From Caecitellus pseudoparvulus (taxonomy: Eukaryota > Bigyra: Bicosoecida), in the NCBI GenBank assembly GCA_965644315.1, contig CBFFRQ010000071.1:1-64000 (forward strand): DNA of 64,000 nucleotides. Reading direction: 5' to 3'. The translations under genes were made by a program, and so were the position numbers. Shown one piece after another: positions 8,495 to 21,365 of the stretch (the first letter of the stretch is position 1; the number at the start of each line of letters is the position of its first letter). The notes beneath the pieces were generated by a model, which had not been told where the DNA came from, ran no database searches, and was given only the letters and a program-made list of their open reading frames with translations.

Positions 8495-11399
8495 TCAGCC
8501 CTGGCTTTGGCTGCGCTGGTGGCGATTTCTGCGCCGCCGGTGCCGCGACTTGGACGCCCTTCTCGTCTCGGCCAGCAGGTGTGGCGATGCGGGCTTGTTC
8601 CACACGGCCATGGCCACCTCGGCACAGGCTGCGAGGTCTGCCAGACGTATGGGCGTGTCCACCCCCGGCCGCACCTGGCGCTCGCCACCAGGCAACGGCT
8701 GTGCACTGAGCACTGCCAGGCGCAGGTCAGTGGGCGTGCCAGTGAGGACGACAGTGGCTCGAGTGGGGTCAGGCGGGGCGGGCCCCTCCCCAGTCCATGG
8801 AACGCGGATGGGGGCGTGGCTAGCGAGGTGCGCGGTGGAGGGGTGGGAGGGGGTCGTAGGGCGCGCGGCAGGGGTGGTGGCGGGGGCTGATGCCCCAGGC
8901 AGCGTGCTGGGAGATGCACCTGTGCCCCCCCAACTCGTGTCTAGTTTGGCAAAGGGTAAGCGCAGAGGCGTTGCTGGGGAGAGCAGCGCAGAGGGAAACC
9001 CGTGAGACGGCATCGTTGAACCACTGCTCGCGCCCCCCACAGGCGCACGCTGGGCCCCTGGGCTGCCAGACAAGGAGAGGGGCAGTGTCTGCTGTGGGTG
9101 CATGAGCAGGGGCGATGGGCTGGCGATGCCACGGGTCGTGCTTTGCGCTGTGAAGCTTGCTCGTCGTGGGCGTGCTTGCGGACTTCGAGGCAGCCCGGGC
9201 GGCTGCCGCCCCGCTGCGCTGGCGCTGACGGTGACGGTGGGCAGCAAACCCGCAGCGTCAGCGTCATACACCTGGGGGGCGTGTGTTGGGGATGTGGGCA
9301 TGCGCGGGGAGGCGGGGGCGCGAGATGCCAAGCCCTGGTAAGTGGCGGCTGCCAGCCCACTCCCACCTGCTGGGCTGGAGGCGCCCAGAGGCGGCTGCAG
9401 CGGGGATGCAGGCAGGTGGGGGGTGCCGGGAGCAGACGTGATCCAGTCACTTGCATGCTGCTGCAGCCGTGGCGTGCCGCTGGCCTGGGGCGTGCCAGTG
9501 CTGTGGCTCCCGGGAGAGCGGGGCAGGGCTCGTGATGGGGGTGGCGCCGCGTGGCTGTGCAGGCTGACGACGGGGGAAGTGGGCAGGGCGGGGCCAGGGG
9601 GGCCGCTGCGAGGGCTGCGCTGAGTAAAATGAACCTCCTGTGGCGAGCACCGGGCGCGTGCGTGTCGTGGGGCGTGCGCATGAGGACAGAATGAAGGCTG
9701 CGCCAGCGACGGCAGAAACGTACGAAGCGAGAGGAAGCAGGGGCGTTCAGTTCGCCTGCATGGGAGCCTCGGCGGCCGCCAGGCAGCTGCAAAGCCATGC
9801 TGCGTGCAGAAGACGCCACCGTGCCCGTGTCTGCCGCCCTGCTGATGCCGGTGCTGGGGTCGCCGGGGAGGAAAGCCACGCTGGAGCGGCCGCTCATGCC
9901 GCTGCTCCCGCTGCTGCCAGCGGCAGGAACGTCTGTGCGTGGGAAAGCCGCTCAGGAGCGCTTGCACGGCGAGCAGCGAGCAGCGGGAGGCAACTGCCGC
10001 TTCAGAAGCCCGGTGTGTGTGTTGGGGAAATGTATCGTGGGGCACCGCTGCTGTCGGTGGCTTTTGCAGAGCAGCAAGCGGCAGCTGGAGAGGCAGTGCG
10101 CTTGGCTGGAGGAAACGCGCCGTGGTGAGGGGTGTGAGGGGGGGGTCAGGGGGTGCGGAGGAGGGTGCACGGCGGAGGGAGCGCGCACGTGGAGTGCCTC
10201 CCAAAGGTTTGGACTTGAGCAGAGGGAGGAAAGAGCATCTGTTTCTCGCAGTGCATTTTGCACACGACTGACGCGTACAGCGGGAGCACACATGGTGAGG
10301 CAGGGCAGGCAGACACAAACACATGACACAGACACGGAGGACGGAGCAGGGAAACGCGTGAAGACAGAGCCTTCTCAGGGGTGCCCGTCTCGCCCCCTAC
10401 CCCGCTGCCGCTTGGCGCCCCTGCCCAAGAGGAAGTCTGCAGCTGCTCCCAGCACGCTGCGCCGGCGTGGTGCGTGCGCCGGGCTTGTAACTCCCGACAC
10501 CACTTCCTCACGAGGGCCGGTGCTGTCGCCGCTGCTGCCAGCGGCAGCGTCAGCAATTGCCGGCAGGCCGCCTTGACTAGCTTCTCCCGAGGGCCTCCGT
10601 GGGTGCAGGCCCGGCAACTTGGGCGGCGCGAGTAGCACAGGCGCTGCAGCGGCGGAAGGTGGTGGGAAGGCGTCGCCTTGCACGGCGGCAGGCGCCGGCC
10701 GTCGCAGCTCTGGCAGCTGTACAGGGACGAACTGCCCCCGAGCCAGTGGCATGGTTTGCACGGAACTGTCCAGCACGTCGAAGACGACGTTCGGCGTGGC
10801 GATTTCAGCCGACCCGGCGCTGTCCTGCGTCGACTCGCGCACTGTAGGCATGCAGGATTGGCGGTTTGGGCGCAGGGCAGCCAGCACATCCCGCTCCTGG
10901 TCCTCTGGCGGCGGCGAAAAGGCGCCCTGCATCATGATGGCAGGTCCAGACGCTGCCCTGTCGCAATTTCCACCTCTAGGTGGTGTTTGGGTGGGGAAGG
11001 CTGCTGCCAAGGCGCTGGCAGGGCTGCGCGCTTCTGGGGAAGGCGCTGAAACGCGGCGTGCCCCTGCCATGCGAGGTGAGCGGGAGTTACCCTGGGCCCA
11101 GGGGGACAGGCTTGCCGAGCCAGGCGCGAGGGAGTGCAGCGGGTCTGCACTAGAGACGTCTGAGGACCTGTCGGTCCACTGCGCAGCGCAACGTGGGGTG
11201 CCAGGTGATGTCGACGTGCGTCGAAATCCACAGCGTCCACGCCGACGGTGCACTCGCTCACCTCGGAGAAGCTGCTGCTGGCGTGGTCTGCCAGCGTGAT
11301 GGGGGCGTAGCCTGGGGCCCGGTCCCCTGTCCCTGAAGGTGTGTGTGGGAACCGCCCCTTCGGAGACAGGGTGATGGTCAGCCCGTTCACACGAGCCAT
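8495..11399 (-). CDS. Ser/Pro-rich protein of unknown function, multi-exon (gene A)
   Basis: Partial gene model. The start ATG at 11399 begins MARVNGLTITLSPKG. Exon 1 is 11399-11262, ending at a GAG|GTGAGC donor. The intron is 11261-11179 (83 bp), and exon 2 resumes in phase at 11178 (WTDRSSDVSSADPLHS) and runs to about 10401. Later exons include one ending at 9724 (NAPASSRF|GTACGT), an 86-bp intron (9723-9638), then 9637 down to 8495 (EVHFTQRSPRSGPPGPALP...). The product is mostly disordered Ser/Pro/Ala/Thr-rich sequence with many SP/TP sites, and a more ordered segment near the end (RATVVLTGTPTDLRLAVLS). No known domain is seen. Its N-terminus resembles that of the frame at 1314, suggesting a duplicated family. 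The exon junction near 10 kb is unresolved. Confidence 0.5.
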
Positions 11400-12384
11400 G
11401 GTGCTGCTGTGCTTGGGGCGGACGAAGGAAACGCTGCGCTGCACGGCAGCCGCGCACGGCAATGAGTGTGAGTGCCGGGTGATTAGTGGGAAGCCTGCTT
11501 CATGTAGTGAGTGGTACCGCTCGACTGGTGGTGTGTGATTTGACCTGCGATGTGGCTTTGGCGCGAGGCACGTGACAGACTGGGCCAGAGCACGCATCAG
11601 AGGGTGTCAAGAGAGCAGCCCAACTACGGCGGCGAGTTCCCGCCCTTGCCGTGGACAAGCGGTGAAAAGCGGCACATGGTACACGCGAGAGAGTCAAGCT
11701 TCACCCATGTGTCGTCCACTTCCCGCCGGGGGCTGCGTTTCCATCCCTAGGCGGCTGTGAAGCTGATGCTTGCGCTGACGCCTGCACCTCACCGAGGCAT
11801 CCCGTGTGGGCCCTGCTTTCGGGGAATTGTCGGTTACGCGGCAAGCTCGCCGCCGCCGCGCAGGTCGCGCGCACGACCGACGGAGAAAAATCAGTTCGTC
11901 TATTGCCACTGCGACAGAGTGCCCCCTGCACTTGACGCAACTGCGCAGGGAAAACATGGTTTCTTCGGGTGTCGGCTCGCACCGATACGAAGTGAAGTTC
12001 ACTTGAGCACGAAGGTGACGCACGGTGCCCTCGATGTCCACAGCCCCGGACGGCAAGGGCCTGAGGTGCAGACTCCACACTGCTTTTCGCCCCGGGCTTT
12101 CTTCTGTTTGCACCATCCTGCCTGGATGCAGTGCTGGCGTGTGGCACTTCCTGTGGCAAGGCCTGCCGAGTACCCGCTCAAGATCTTACAAGCAGCGCCC
12201 TCTGACAAAAAACAGAACAGGCCTCATTTCAGGGACACGAGTGCCCGCCTGGATTGCCTGTGGTTTGCAAGCACGCCACCCTTTCTGGCGCTGCCGCTTG
12301 CACGCACCAATCGTTTGTTTTGCTGCCCGTAGCTGCGCTGAGCACACCAGCTTGACAGGTTCGGAAACGGGCGCAGGGCGTATC
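11400..12384. promoter_or_regulatory. Divergent intergenic region between gene A and the TTRAY2-like gene
   Basis: About 1 kb separating two divergently transcribed starts (11399 minus, 12385 plus), so it should contain both promoters. I see no TATA box or other defined site. Short frames on both strands here lack recognisable sequence. Confidence 0.45.
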
Positions 12385-15300
12385 ATGGAGTGTTGTAGTG
12401 TTTTGCGTGTTGCCCAGCGCGCCGATGCTGGGTTTGCGCCCCAAGCCGTGGCGCTGCACCCGGTGCGTGGCGTTTCATGTGTGGGAGTTTCACCTGCGCA
12501 ACTTGCATGCAGTCACGCCTAGCGCTGGCATGTGTGCCAGGCGCGCCTTGACATCCACCACACTTTGAATTTGCACTTTTTCTCCTCGCTCAGGGCGACG
12601 GCAGTCTGTTCCTGGCCCACGGGAACACGGTAGACCACGTGGACACCGGCACTGGCGCTCGGCGCAGGCGGTTCGTCAGCCGCGTCGTCAGCGGCATCTG
12701 GCGCCTGGCCCTGGCCGCCAGCGACGGCGGCCAGCTCTTCCTCTGCATCATTGCGTCCAACGGCCAGTGTGAGCTGTGGGATGGCGTCCGAGGGGCATTC
12801 CTCGCCGTGACCCAGCTGGGCGCCAGCCGTAGCTCCGCCGACACGCCAGCTCCCCTCAGCCTGGTGATGGGCAGCGCCGGCCACGCCCACCCCGTCCTGC
12901 TGGTGGCGAAGGGCGGGTCCACTACCCTGGATGTCATCGGCCCCCACCGTGTCGCGGCGAATCCCGCGAGCTCAGGTCGCATGGCCCGCCTGCGCGCCCA
13001 CACGACGTCCGCGTCTGCCGGCCATATCACCGCCGCATCAGTGCACCCGACGCTGCCCCTCGTGGCAGCTGGCACGTCAGACGGCATGGTGACGGTGTGG
13101 TTCGCCGCCTTTCTGCGGCAGGAGGTGGCGGGCGGCGAGCGTGACCCCCGCAACGTGCGGGCTGGACTCACCGCAGTGGAGTCACCCGCTGGGCCCACTG
13201 GCCGCTTTGAACCCCTGTTCGTGACCACACCCCTTGAGCAGTACCTGGCGCACCCCAAGGCCCTGAAGGTGCATTGGGCCAAGCCAGGCGTGCCGGGGAC
13301 GGGGAGGGGGGTGGCCTGCGGGGGCCAGGGGGGGTGCCCAGTTCGGATGTACCCCCCCCCGCTGCCACCGCAGCCGTCACAGCGGTGCAGTGGCACCCCT
13401 CTCAGCCTGTGCTGGCAGGGGCGTGTGCGGGGGGTGCTCTGGGCGTGTGGGGCGTGGGGCTGCACGATGACGCGCACTTCACCCTGGCCGCCGCCCACAT
13501 GGGCCCATGGCTGAGTCACCTGCCACCATGGGCCCACCGCACGGCGGCCCTGGAAGCCACCCTGGACTCCTCACGCGCGTCGCCCGCCAAGGGGGGGGGC
13601 AGGGACCTCCCCCCCTGGGCGGGTGCTGGTGTCCCGGGTGACACCACCCAGCACTGCCCCGTCGCTCTCGCCTTCGGCACTGGCGGCGCAACAGGCGGCA
13701 CTCTCACCATCGTCTCCGCCCCACCCATTTCAGCTCACGGCTTCGACTGCCTCATCGCCGCCTGTGGCACTGCGCTGCTGCGGGGGGGGGTCAGCGTGGG
13801 AGGCGCCACGGCGCTGCCTCGGCACCTGCTGCATCTGCTCGCGACCGGGCACCTGTCGGCATCTGCGACCAGCTGCTCCGACCCTGCTGCAGCCGCAGCG
13901 TGGGCGTCGGCGAGGGGTGATGGGGTGGAGCGGCCATGCGTGCCGAGCCTGCCGCGGCTGCCGGAAGTGCGGGCGTTTCTGCGAAACGCAGCAGCCGCGC
14001 TGAGCCACCTGCAGCCCCGCGCTGCCGTGCTGAGCACGATGCACCCCTCCCTACCCCCCCTGCGAGCGGGCTTGCCACCCCCCCTGCCAGACATGCTGGC
14101 CACAGCGCTGGAAGAGGCTGTGGCGGTGGCGCTGCGGGCTGTGTCACTGGTGCAGCGGGACGGAACACTTGTGCCGGGGGCAGACGTGTCCCTGCCCGGC
14201 ATGGGCTCGGCACGCGACCTGCCGACCGACCCGCGACCCGGTGACGACCCAGTGGGGGGGGGTCGTTGGGGGGGTCGAGGGGGGGCCTATGGCCGGGCAG
14301 CTCTGCTCCGAGCCGCTGCCGCCTTGGCCCACCTCGCGGGGGACGGCGGCACAGACAGTTCGGCACGTGCGACCAGCTTTGGCGACCCGCCTGGCGCCGG
14401 CTCCGCCTCCCCCCTCGCCTCCGCCGCCACTGGCGCCGCCATCCACAGCAAAGCTGCCTGGTTGGCTGCCAGCCGCAAACCGGCCCACCACGCGCTGACG
14501 CTGCCTGCAGCCGCACGTCTGGCCCTGGCGGCTGGGGGCGCTGACTCCGGCCGAGTCAAGGGTGGGCCCACCGTGACTCCGCCCCCCGACCGTTGCTGGC
14601 GTGGGTGGAGCTGCGAGGAGCCCCCTGCCGTGGCGCGCGCCCAGTGGCTGCAGTGCAATGTGGGGGGGCACACCGCAGTGCTGGCATTTGCCGGGCAATT
14701 GCTCGTCCTGCGCCCCGCACCGTCCCTGCCCCTGCCCCTCCTCCGCCACCTATGCCCCGCACCCCCCCACTCGCATGCCCTGCTGCCGCCCCTCCCCCCC
14801 ACGCCCCGCCCTGCTCCAGTGGAGCTGTGTGACACGACCACTCCGCTGGCCGGCGCTGGTGGGCTGTTCTGCCATGCCCCCGTCGTCTCCCGCCCAGGCC
14901 CAGTGGCTACGTCTGCCGTGTCAGGGGGCTGGTGGGCTGCTCTGCCCAGCCTGTGGCCGGCACCCCCCCCGCACACCCCCCCTGCCAGCACTCCCTGGGT
15001 GGAAGCTGCGGCGCAGTGCCTGCTGCGGTGTGCAGGGGGGGGAAGCGGCGGCACCCCCCCTGTACACCCCTGGTCCGGCATCCCCGCCGCCGTGGCCGCA
15101 GTTGTATCTGCCAAGGCAGGTGCACCGGGGCATTGGCAGGCAGTCCTCGACTCACAGGCCTTTACCGACGCGGTGGGTGCGTTGGTCGCTGGCGACCCCT
15201 CCCCCGTCATGCCTGCTGGCACACCCTGGACTCCGGAGCTGGTCAAGGGGGTGCTTGAAGGGGGGGCTGCTGACGTCCTGGGCGACAGCGAGTCGCCTTC

Positions 15301-18300
15301 CACGCTGTACATCCAAGCGCGGTCTGTCCTGGCAGCAGACACCACCGGGCGCCCGGTGTTCGGGCCTGTGTTCTCAGTGCACGCGCGCCCCGTGGGAGGG
15401 CGTGAGGGTCCCGCCCCCGGACACCCCCCCCCCTCCCCCCCTCCCCGCCCTCAGGGCCCCCCTGCACCCGGTGGAGGCAGTGTGGATGGCGATGAGGCGC
15501 TGGCCGGGACAGTGTGCAAGTCGCGCCACCTGGTGTGGCTGCCTCGCGTGGGTCCGCACGGACCAATTGTTCCGGTGGCGCTGCTACCAGCGCCAGGACG
15601 CGGGCACCGCACACACCTGGTGCAATTCCGGTATGCTGGAATGGCGCCTGTAACCAGTTTGGGGGGGAGCGGGGGCGTGTTTCCATGTGCCGAGAAAGTG
15701 CTTGCGCGCGGGGCGCAGGTCGAGGGGGGGTCCATCCCTCCTCCACCCCCCCTCCCCGACGGCTCAGGCGTGCTGTCACACCACCCCTTGCAGGTGTGGT
15801 GTGTTCTGTTGCCACCCCCCCCTGACGCCCCTGATGGCCCCTGGCGGGTGGGCCCCCTCCTGCATGCCACCAGCGTCGCCTGGGCTGGGCCCGATCGCAT
15901 CGCAGTCTTGAACGGCGAGTCAACTGCTTGCGTGGAGGTGGCGTGCTGGGCGCTGCAACGCCAGGCAGAGGCGCTGGCAGCACAAGTGCCGGCTGGCGTG
16001 GACCTGGCCGCACTGGGGGGAGTGACCCTCGTGCACCCGGGACGCGATGTGCTGCCGCCGCCGCCCGCATCTGCAGGGGGGCGACTCGAGATCGTGCCCC
16101 TGACTCTGCAGGCAGCAGGTGCGTGCGTGAACACGCAGTCGGTTGCATTGCGCCCTGAGTCACCAACACAGCACAGTGCAGACCTCGGCGCGGCGGTGGG
16201 GGTGGTGGAGGAGGGGGATGACCCATTCGCACTGCCTGGCGCTGGGGGCGGCGCACATGCCACATCAGCCCCCACCAGTACCTTCGGAGACGACCCCTTC
16301 GCCTCTCCAGCTCCCCCCTCCACAGGGGAGGCGCCCAGCAGCACATTTGGGGATGACCCCTTTGCGTCCCCTGCGCCAGTGGCCTCGCCAGGTGCGAACG
16401 TGACAGAGGCCGCTTCTGCTGCGAGCTCGAGCCCGGCTGGCCAACCCGAAAAGCAAAGTGAACAGGAAAGCACTGAGACTGTGCAGGTCCAGACTGCATC
16501 CGGCATGGCGTGTCTCGGGGCAGGTGTGACCCTGGCCACAAGTGCCGTGTCGCTGCACGCCACGCCGCTGACGCAAACAAACGGAGATGGCGCCGTGCTG
16601 CTGCTGGAAACCGCCCTTGTGCGGGCAGGACAGCTGCGATCTCGCCTGCAGTTCTCAGACGGCGTCTCGCGCGCAGTGCACCCTGTCACGCCAGCGACAG
16701 CAGCACAGTTGAATGCGCGTGTGCGCTGCAGTGTCTGTAGCGTTGCGGACTTGGCAGCTGTGGGCAGCCAGAAACGAGGCGCCGCATCCGTGCTGCACAC
16801 GCCCGAAACCACCACTGCAGCAGCCTCACAACCCGCCACTCTCGCCTGGTTGGGTGCTTGTGCGGCAGCGGCGGGTGTTGCTCACGCTGGCCACTTGGTG
16901 CTGCCTGGGCCGCAGCCGAAGCAAGGCAGCGATGCAGCATCCGCGTCTGCACCTGCAGCTGCCCCTGCACAGCCGCCCCGTGCTGCGGACGGCTTTGACG
17001 ATTTCTTTGGCTTGTCACCAGCGGAGACTGCGCCCTCCACACCAGCGGAAGCACCTTCCGAGGCAGCTCTGGATGCGGATGAGGATCTGCTGGGCGGCTT
17101 GGGCTTCGTGTCCCCCCCTCCACAGCCGGATGAGGGGGGAGGCGTGGACGACATCTTTGCCCAATCCCCGCGCCCGGCCGCATCAGAGCCCACACGGCAC
17201 GACCTTGAATCGCACGCCAGCAGCCCCCCCCCTCCCACACTGGACCTGCTGCCGGGCGAACGCCTCGTCAGCACTTCCTGGAGCGACTGCTCAGCTGCCC
17301 CCTGCACATTGCAGGCCGCGCGCGACGCTCTCTCGCCACTGCTCTGCCTCGTCACGACACAACGCCTGCTGCTGTGTGCGCCAGACCTGACTGTCCTGGC
17401 ATCCTGGCGGCAGCCCTGCCACGCGCCCACCTTTGTAGCGCACGGGGGAGGAGACTACGCTCAGAGGCGTGATGCGTTTCGAAACGCAGCACTGGATGCC
17501 GCGCTGCCGACGACCGTGCGGCACCTCACTGCCGCACCGCCCCCAGGGGCAAGCATGTCCTCCTTGACACAGAGCTTGGGGCGGGGGGTGAGGCGTGTTC
17601 CGGATGCCACGTGGCAGGAACACGCCCCCCCTATCGTCGCTGCAGCTGGGCGCACAGTGGGCAGCGCAGTGCACACCGCCGGCGGCAGCCCCCTTCCCAG
17701 CCACGTCTCAAGCTTGGACGTCTCCAGCACAGCCTGGGCTGGCTCCTGTCTCCTCTTCACCACTGGCTCCGGCTTTCTGCATGCGCTACTGGTGGACGGC
17801 TCCCTGCACAGCATCGGCAGCTTGCCTGCAATGGGCGGTCCCGCAACTATTTCCCACGTGGGCCCCGACCGCATCGTCGTGTTCCAGAACACCCCTGCAG
17901 CAGGTGCACGGGAGGACTCCTCCGCCCTCGCGCAGCAAGTGACTCGTGCGTTTCACGCAGGCCCCACCCTGGCAGCTGGCGCAGCCGCTCACAGCGCCCT
18001 GCTGAAACGACCCCCGGCCCCTCTGGGCCCATCGACACCCCTTCGGGCAGTGGGAGCGCTGCTCTACGAAGGCCATGCGTTGGCATGTGTGGTGCGTTAC
18101 ACCCACCCCCACGCCGCAGGGGGGGGCTCACTAGGCTCCCCCCCCTCCGGGCGCCATGCTGGGTTCAGGCCCGCGGTGGTGTCGGTTGCCGTGCTGCGCA
18201 CTCTGGTGCGTTCAGGCAGCGCCGACCTTGCTGCGTTGGCGCTGGGCGGGGCACTGGGCGAGCCGCCGTCCCCGCCCAGGTCGCCGTTCTTCAGGGGCAA

Positions 18301-21253
18301 TGTGTACAAGCCGCCGCCTGTGCCCGCCACAGGGCCTGACGATGACGGCTTGGGGGGCGGGCTGGAGGGTGGCGCTGAGTGGGACGCCGCCCTGACGGTG
18401 TTCTTGACTCCAGACGGAACACCCGTGGCCGGCGCCACGGCGCACCTCGCCCTGGCGGCGTGTGCCCTGCGGGCCTCCCAAGCCCCCACCAAACCACAGC
18501 GCGACGCGTTCCTGGTCGCTGCACTGCACCTCGCGCTGCGACGTGCCCCCCACCTCGCAGCGTTTCTGGTACAGGGCGTGCAGGCGCTGTCACAAGCGCT
18601 GCCAAGCTCGCACGCAGTGTCTGCGGCGGACGTTGCCGCTGCCTTGGAAACGCACCTCGTCATTCCTGTGGACGGCTTAAACCCCCTGCCGCTGCCAGGC
18701 TCGCCACTTGCGACCAGCTTGTCGCACATCGCTCGACTAGCCACGTCCCTGGGCTCGCCCCACGTCGGTCGGCTGGCTGCAGACCTGGCGGGGGACGCCG
18801 AGGCTGCAGTGGCTGCGACCTGGTCGAGTCTGCTGGTCGCACGTGACGACCAGCCGGCCCTGCCCCTGGCCCCCCTGCTCGCCCTGCACAAAGCAGGCCA
18901 CCCAGCCCTGCTGGCCAGCATCGTTGCCCAGGCTGTGGCCATCTCGCAGGAGGGGGATGTGGAGGCAGCAGGGGCGGCATTCACGACATCCCCCCTGCAA
19001 TGTGGCCCCGTCAGCGCCGCATCCCGGACGGCTGCCCTGCTCGCGCTGCGGGGACTGGACCCTGTGGCCGAGGCCGCATCCCGTGTTCTGACCACGGCAC
19101 AGGCGGAACACGGCGCGACATACGGCTCCCTGGCGCCACGCACGTACTCACTGGCGCCAGTCGACATCAGAGGCGCATCAGATGGGCCCACTGCCCCCCC
19201 CTCCCTCCTGCCGCCCATCACATCCCCGCTGGACCCCCCCCTGCGAGCAAAGGCCCCCGGGCCGCTGCCTGGCGCTGACCTGCCCCAAGTAGCCTTTGGC
19301 ACAGTGCAGGCAATTCTCGGCACAGCCAGCCCTCAAGACCCCACCATTGCTGCAGCGGCACTGGGAGGGGAGGGCGAGGGCGGCAGCGGAGACACGGCAG
19401 GCGGGACGGGCGATGCAGGGGCTGACATCCTCGCCAAGTACGGGCTGGGCACTGCGACCAAGCAGGTCGCAGAACCCGACGCCGACGCACCTGCCGACCC
19501 CCTCGTCGCCGCAGGCATCACCCTGCCGCCCCTGCCCGACCCACTCTCCTTCCGGGAGGAGGAGGCGGTTGCTGCGTACTGGCGCTTTGAGAACCGGGTT
19601 CTGGCCGATGCTGCTGCAGCCGCTGCTGCATCTGGCGGGGGCATGGGTCGCAGGCGTCGCCGACGCCGCCGCAAGCGAGGGGGCGGTGACAGCGACGAGG
19701 AGGATGGTGGTGACGGCCTGCCCGCCAACCCCGCCAAACTGCCCCCCCCCGCCATGGAGAAAGCCGTGACGCTGGTGGCTGACCTGGCCTCGGGGGGGCA
19801 CCACGGCGTGGTCCTGAGCAGGCCGACCGAGGGCAGTGACTCCACTGGGGCGTCCCCTGCTGGGGCCACTGCCTCACCCGAGGCACTTGTCAAGGCGAGC
19901 GGTGCTCGTGCCCTGCTGGCGTGGTGCTCGCAGTGCGACGCGCCGTTCGACTACGGGGACCCGGGCCGTGTCGCTGAGCCGCGCTGCCTGACTGTGTCAG
20001 GGCGAGGTGGCAGCCCAGGCGCCAACCGCTTGCCGTGGGGTGGAGTCGTGCTGCCCAAGGACGAGGGCCAACTGCGAGGTGCGCACACTGCGCTGGTCGC
20101 ACGTGCCGACGGTGCATTCACACCTCATGGCGCGTGGGCTGCTGGGCTCGCGGCATGGCTTGGGCGGCAGCCCAGCGGCATTGGCGGAGCAGTTTCCGGC
20201 GCAATCATGCCCGTGCGGCGGTTCTCACGACTTGACATCGGGCTGCGGCCCTGGCACGCCTGCACCGGCAGCTGGTGTGTGGAGGCGTGGGCGTGGGTGG
20301 CACCTGGCGGCGGGACAGACTCCGCCTCAGAGTCAGCTGACGCCTCCCCCACCCACTCTGACTCAGAGGACGACGGCCCAGTCTTTGTCCCCCCCTCGCC
20401 CATGGACAGGCCCAGTGTGCTCCTGGCCCGCCTGGAGCCTGAGGGGGGTACTGTGCCCCCCTCCGCCACCTCCCTGGCCTGGGCGCTGAGCGTGACTGCG
20501 GATGGGCGCCTGGCGTTCCATGCGGGGGGTGGGCCCAGCACCCCGCCTGTCGCGTCGGAGGCGGGCAAGGTGCAGTGCCGAGTGTGGCACCACATCGCAG
20601 TGGCTGTGGATGCGACGCCCCAGGCGGTGCAGGCAGGTCGCACGGCACTGGAGCAGTGCGTGGCTGACGGTGCGCCCACCACGCCCACACTGCGCAGCGC
20701 CTCCCCTGCCCTGACAGTCACGCTGGTGCTGGATGGGGAGTCTGTCGCCACCGGCACTGTGCCTGCCCACGCCCCCCTCACGCCCCTGACTGACGACACC
20801 CTGGCCCAAGCGGAGGCCGCTCGCCCCCCCCCGCCCACCGCTGACGCAGAAACCGCCACCCTGCCACCCACACAGCCTGCTTGCGAAGTGGACGGGGGTG
20901 CGCTGCTGCTGCTGCCTAACGCAGTGGGCGTGCGTGCCACTGAAGTGCGTGTGTGGAACGGGGCCCGTTCCCCCGATGACGTCGCCAGCGGCAAGGATTT
21001 CGCGCTGGACTGTGCCGAGCAAAGGGCCAAACTGACAGTGAACATCGCTACACCAGCAGCGCCCCAGGCAGCGCTGGGAGGACCCAGTGCCTCCCTGAGC
21101 ACTGCCAACACCGCACCGGCGCTAAAACCGCCGAGTGGCAGCAGTGACGCGCCCCCCAAGCGCAGTGGAGGTCTGCGTGGACCTGGAGGGGGGCTGCGTG
21201 GACCGGGCTCGCGCCGTGGCCGTCGCGGCCGTGGAGGTGCAGCCGCAGACTGA
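12385..21253 (+). CDS. Probable TSET/TPLATE-complex WD40 subunit (TTRAY2/TWD40-2-like) with LamG-like C-terminus
   Basis: Proposed exons 12385-12462, 12594-13268 and 13391-21253 give about 2871 residues. The first splice (CACCCG|GTGCGT...CTCAG|GGCGAC) joins ALHP to GDGSLFLAHGNTVDHVD, reproducing the first WD40 blade of plant TWD40-2 proteins, which also begin MEW-like; the second intron is less certain. Blade-like segments follow (VHPTLPLVAAGTSDGMVTVW; WHPSQPVLAGACAGGALGVW). The middle holds TWD40-2-like stretches (LCLVTTQRLLLCAPDLTVLA; WAGSCLLFTTGSGFLHALLV) and a helical, solenoid-like part. Around residues 1190-1240 are three DPF motifs and near 1450 DGFDDFF, which are adaptor/appendage-binding motifs. 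Residues ~2540-2775 form a LamG-like fold (SWCVEAWAWV, VWHHIAVAVD, LVLDGESVATGT, EVRVWNGARSPDD). The tail is a basic Gly/Arg-rich stretch. The inferred role is endocytic membrane trafficking. Additional small introns in the very long third exon cannot be excluded. Confidence 0.65.
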
Positions 21254-21365
21254 CGCTCCCTGCAGCCCCCTCAACGTGAATGCACACACAGCCCTGTTCC
21301 GATACGATTGCATGCATATGCTTGCATTGCGCTGGGAATCTGAACCCACTCCCCACACTCCGACC

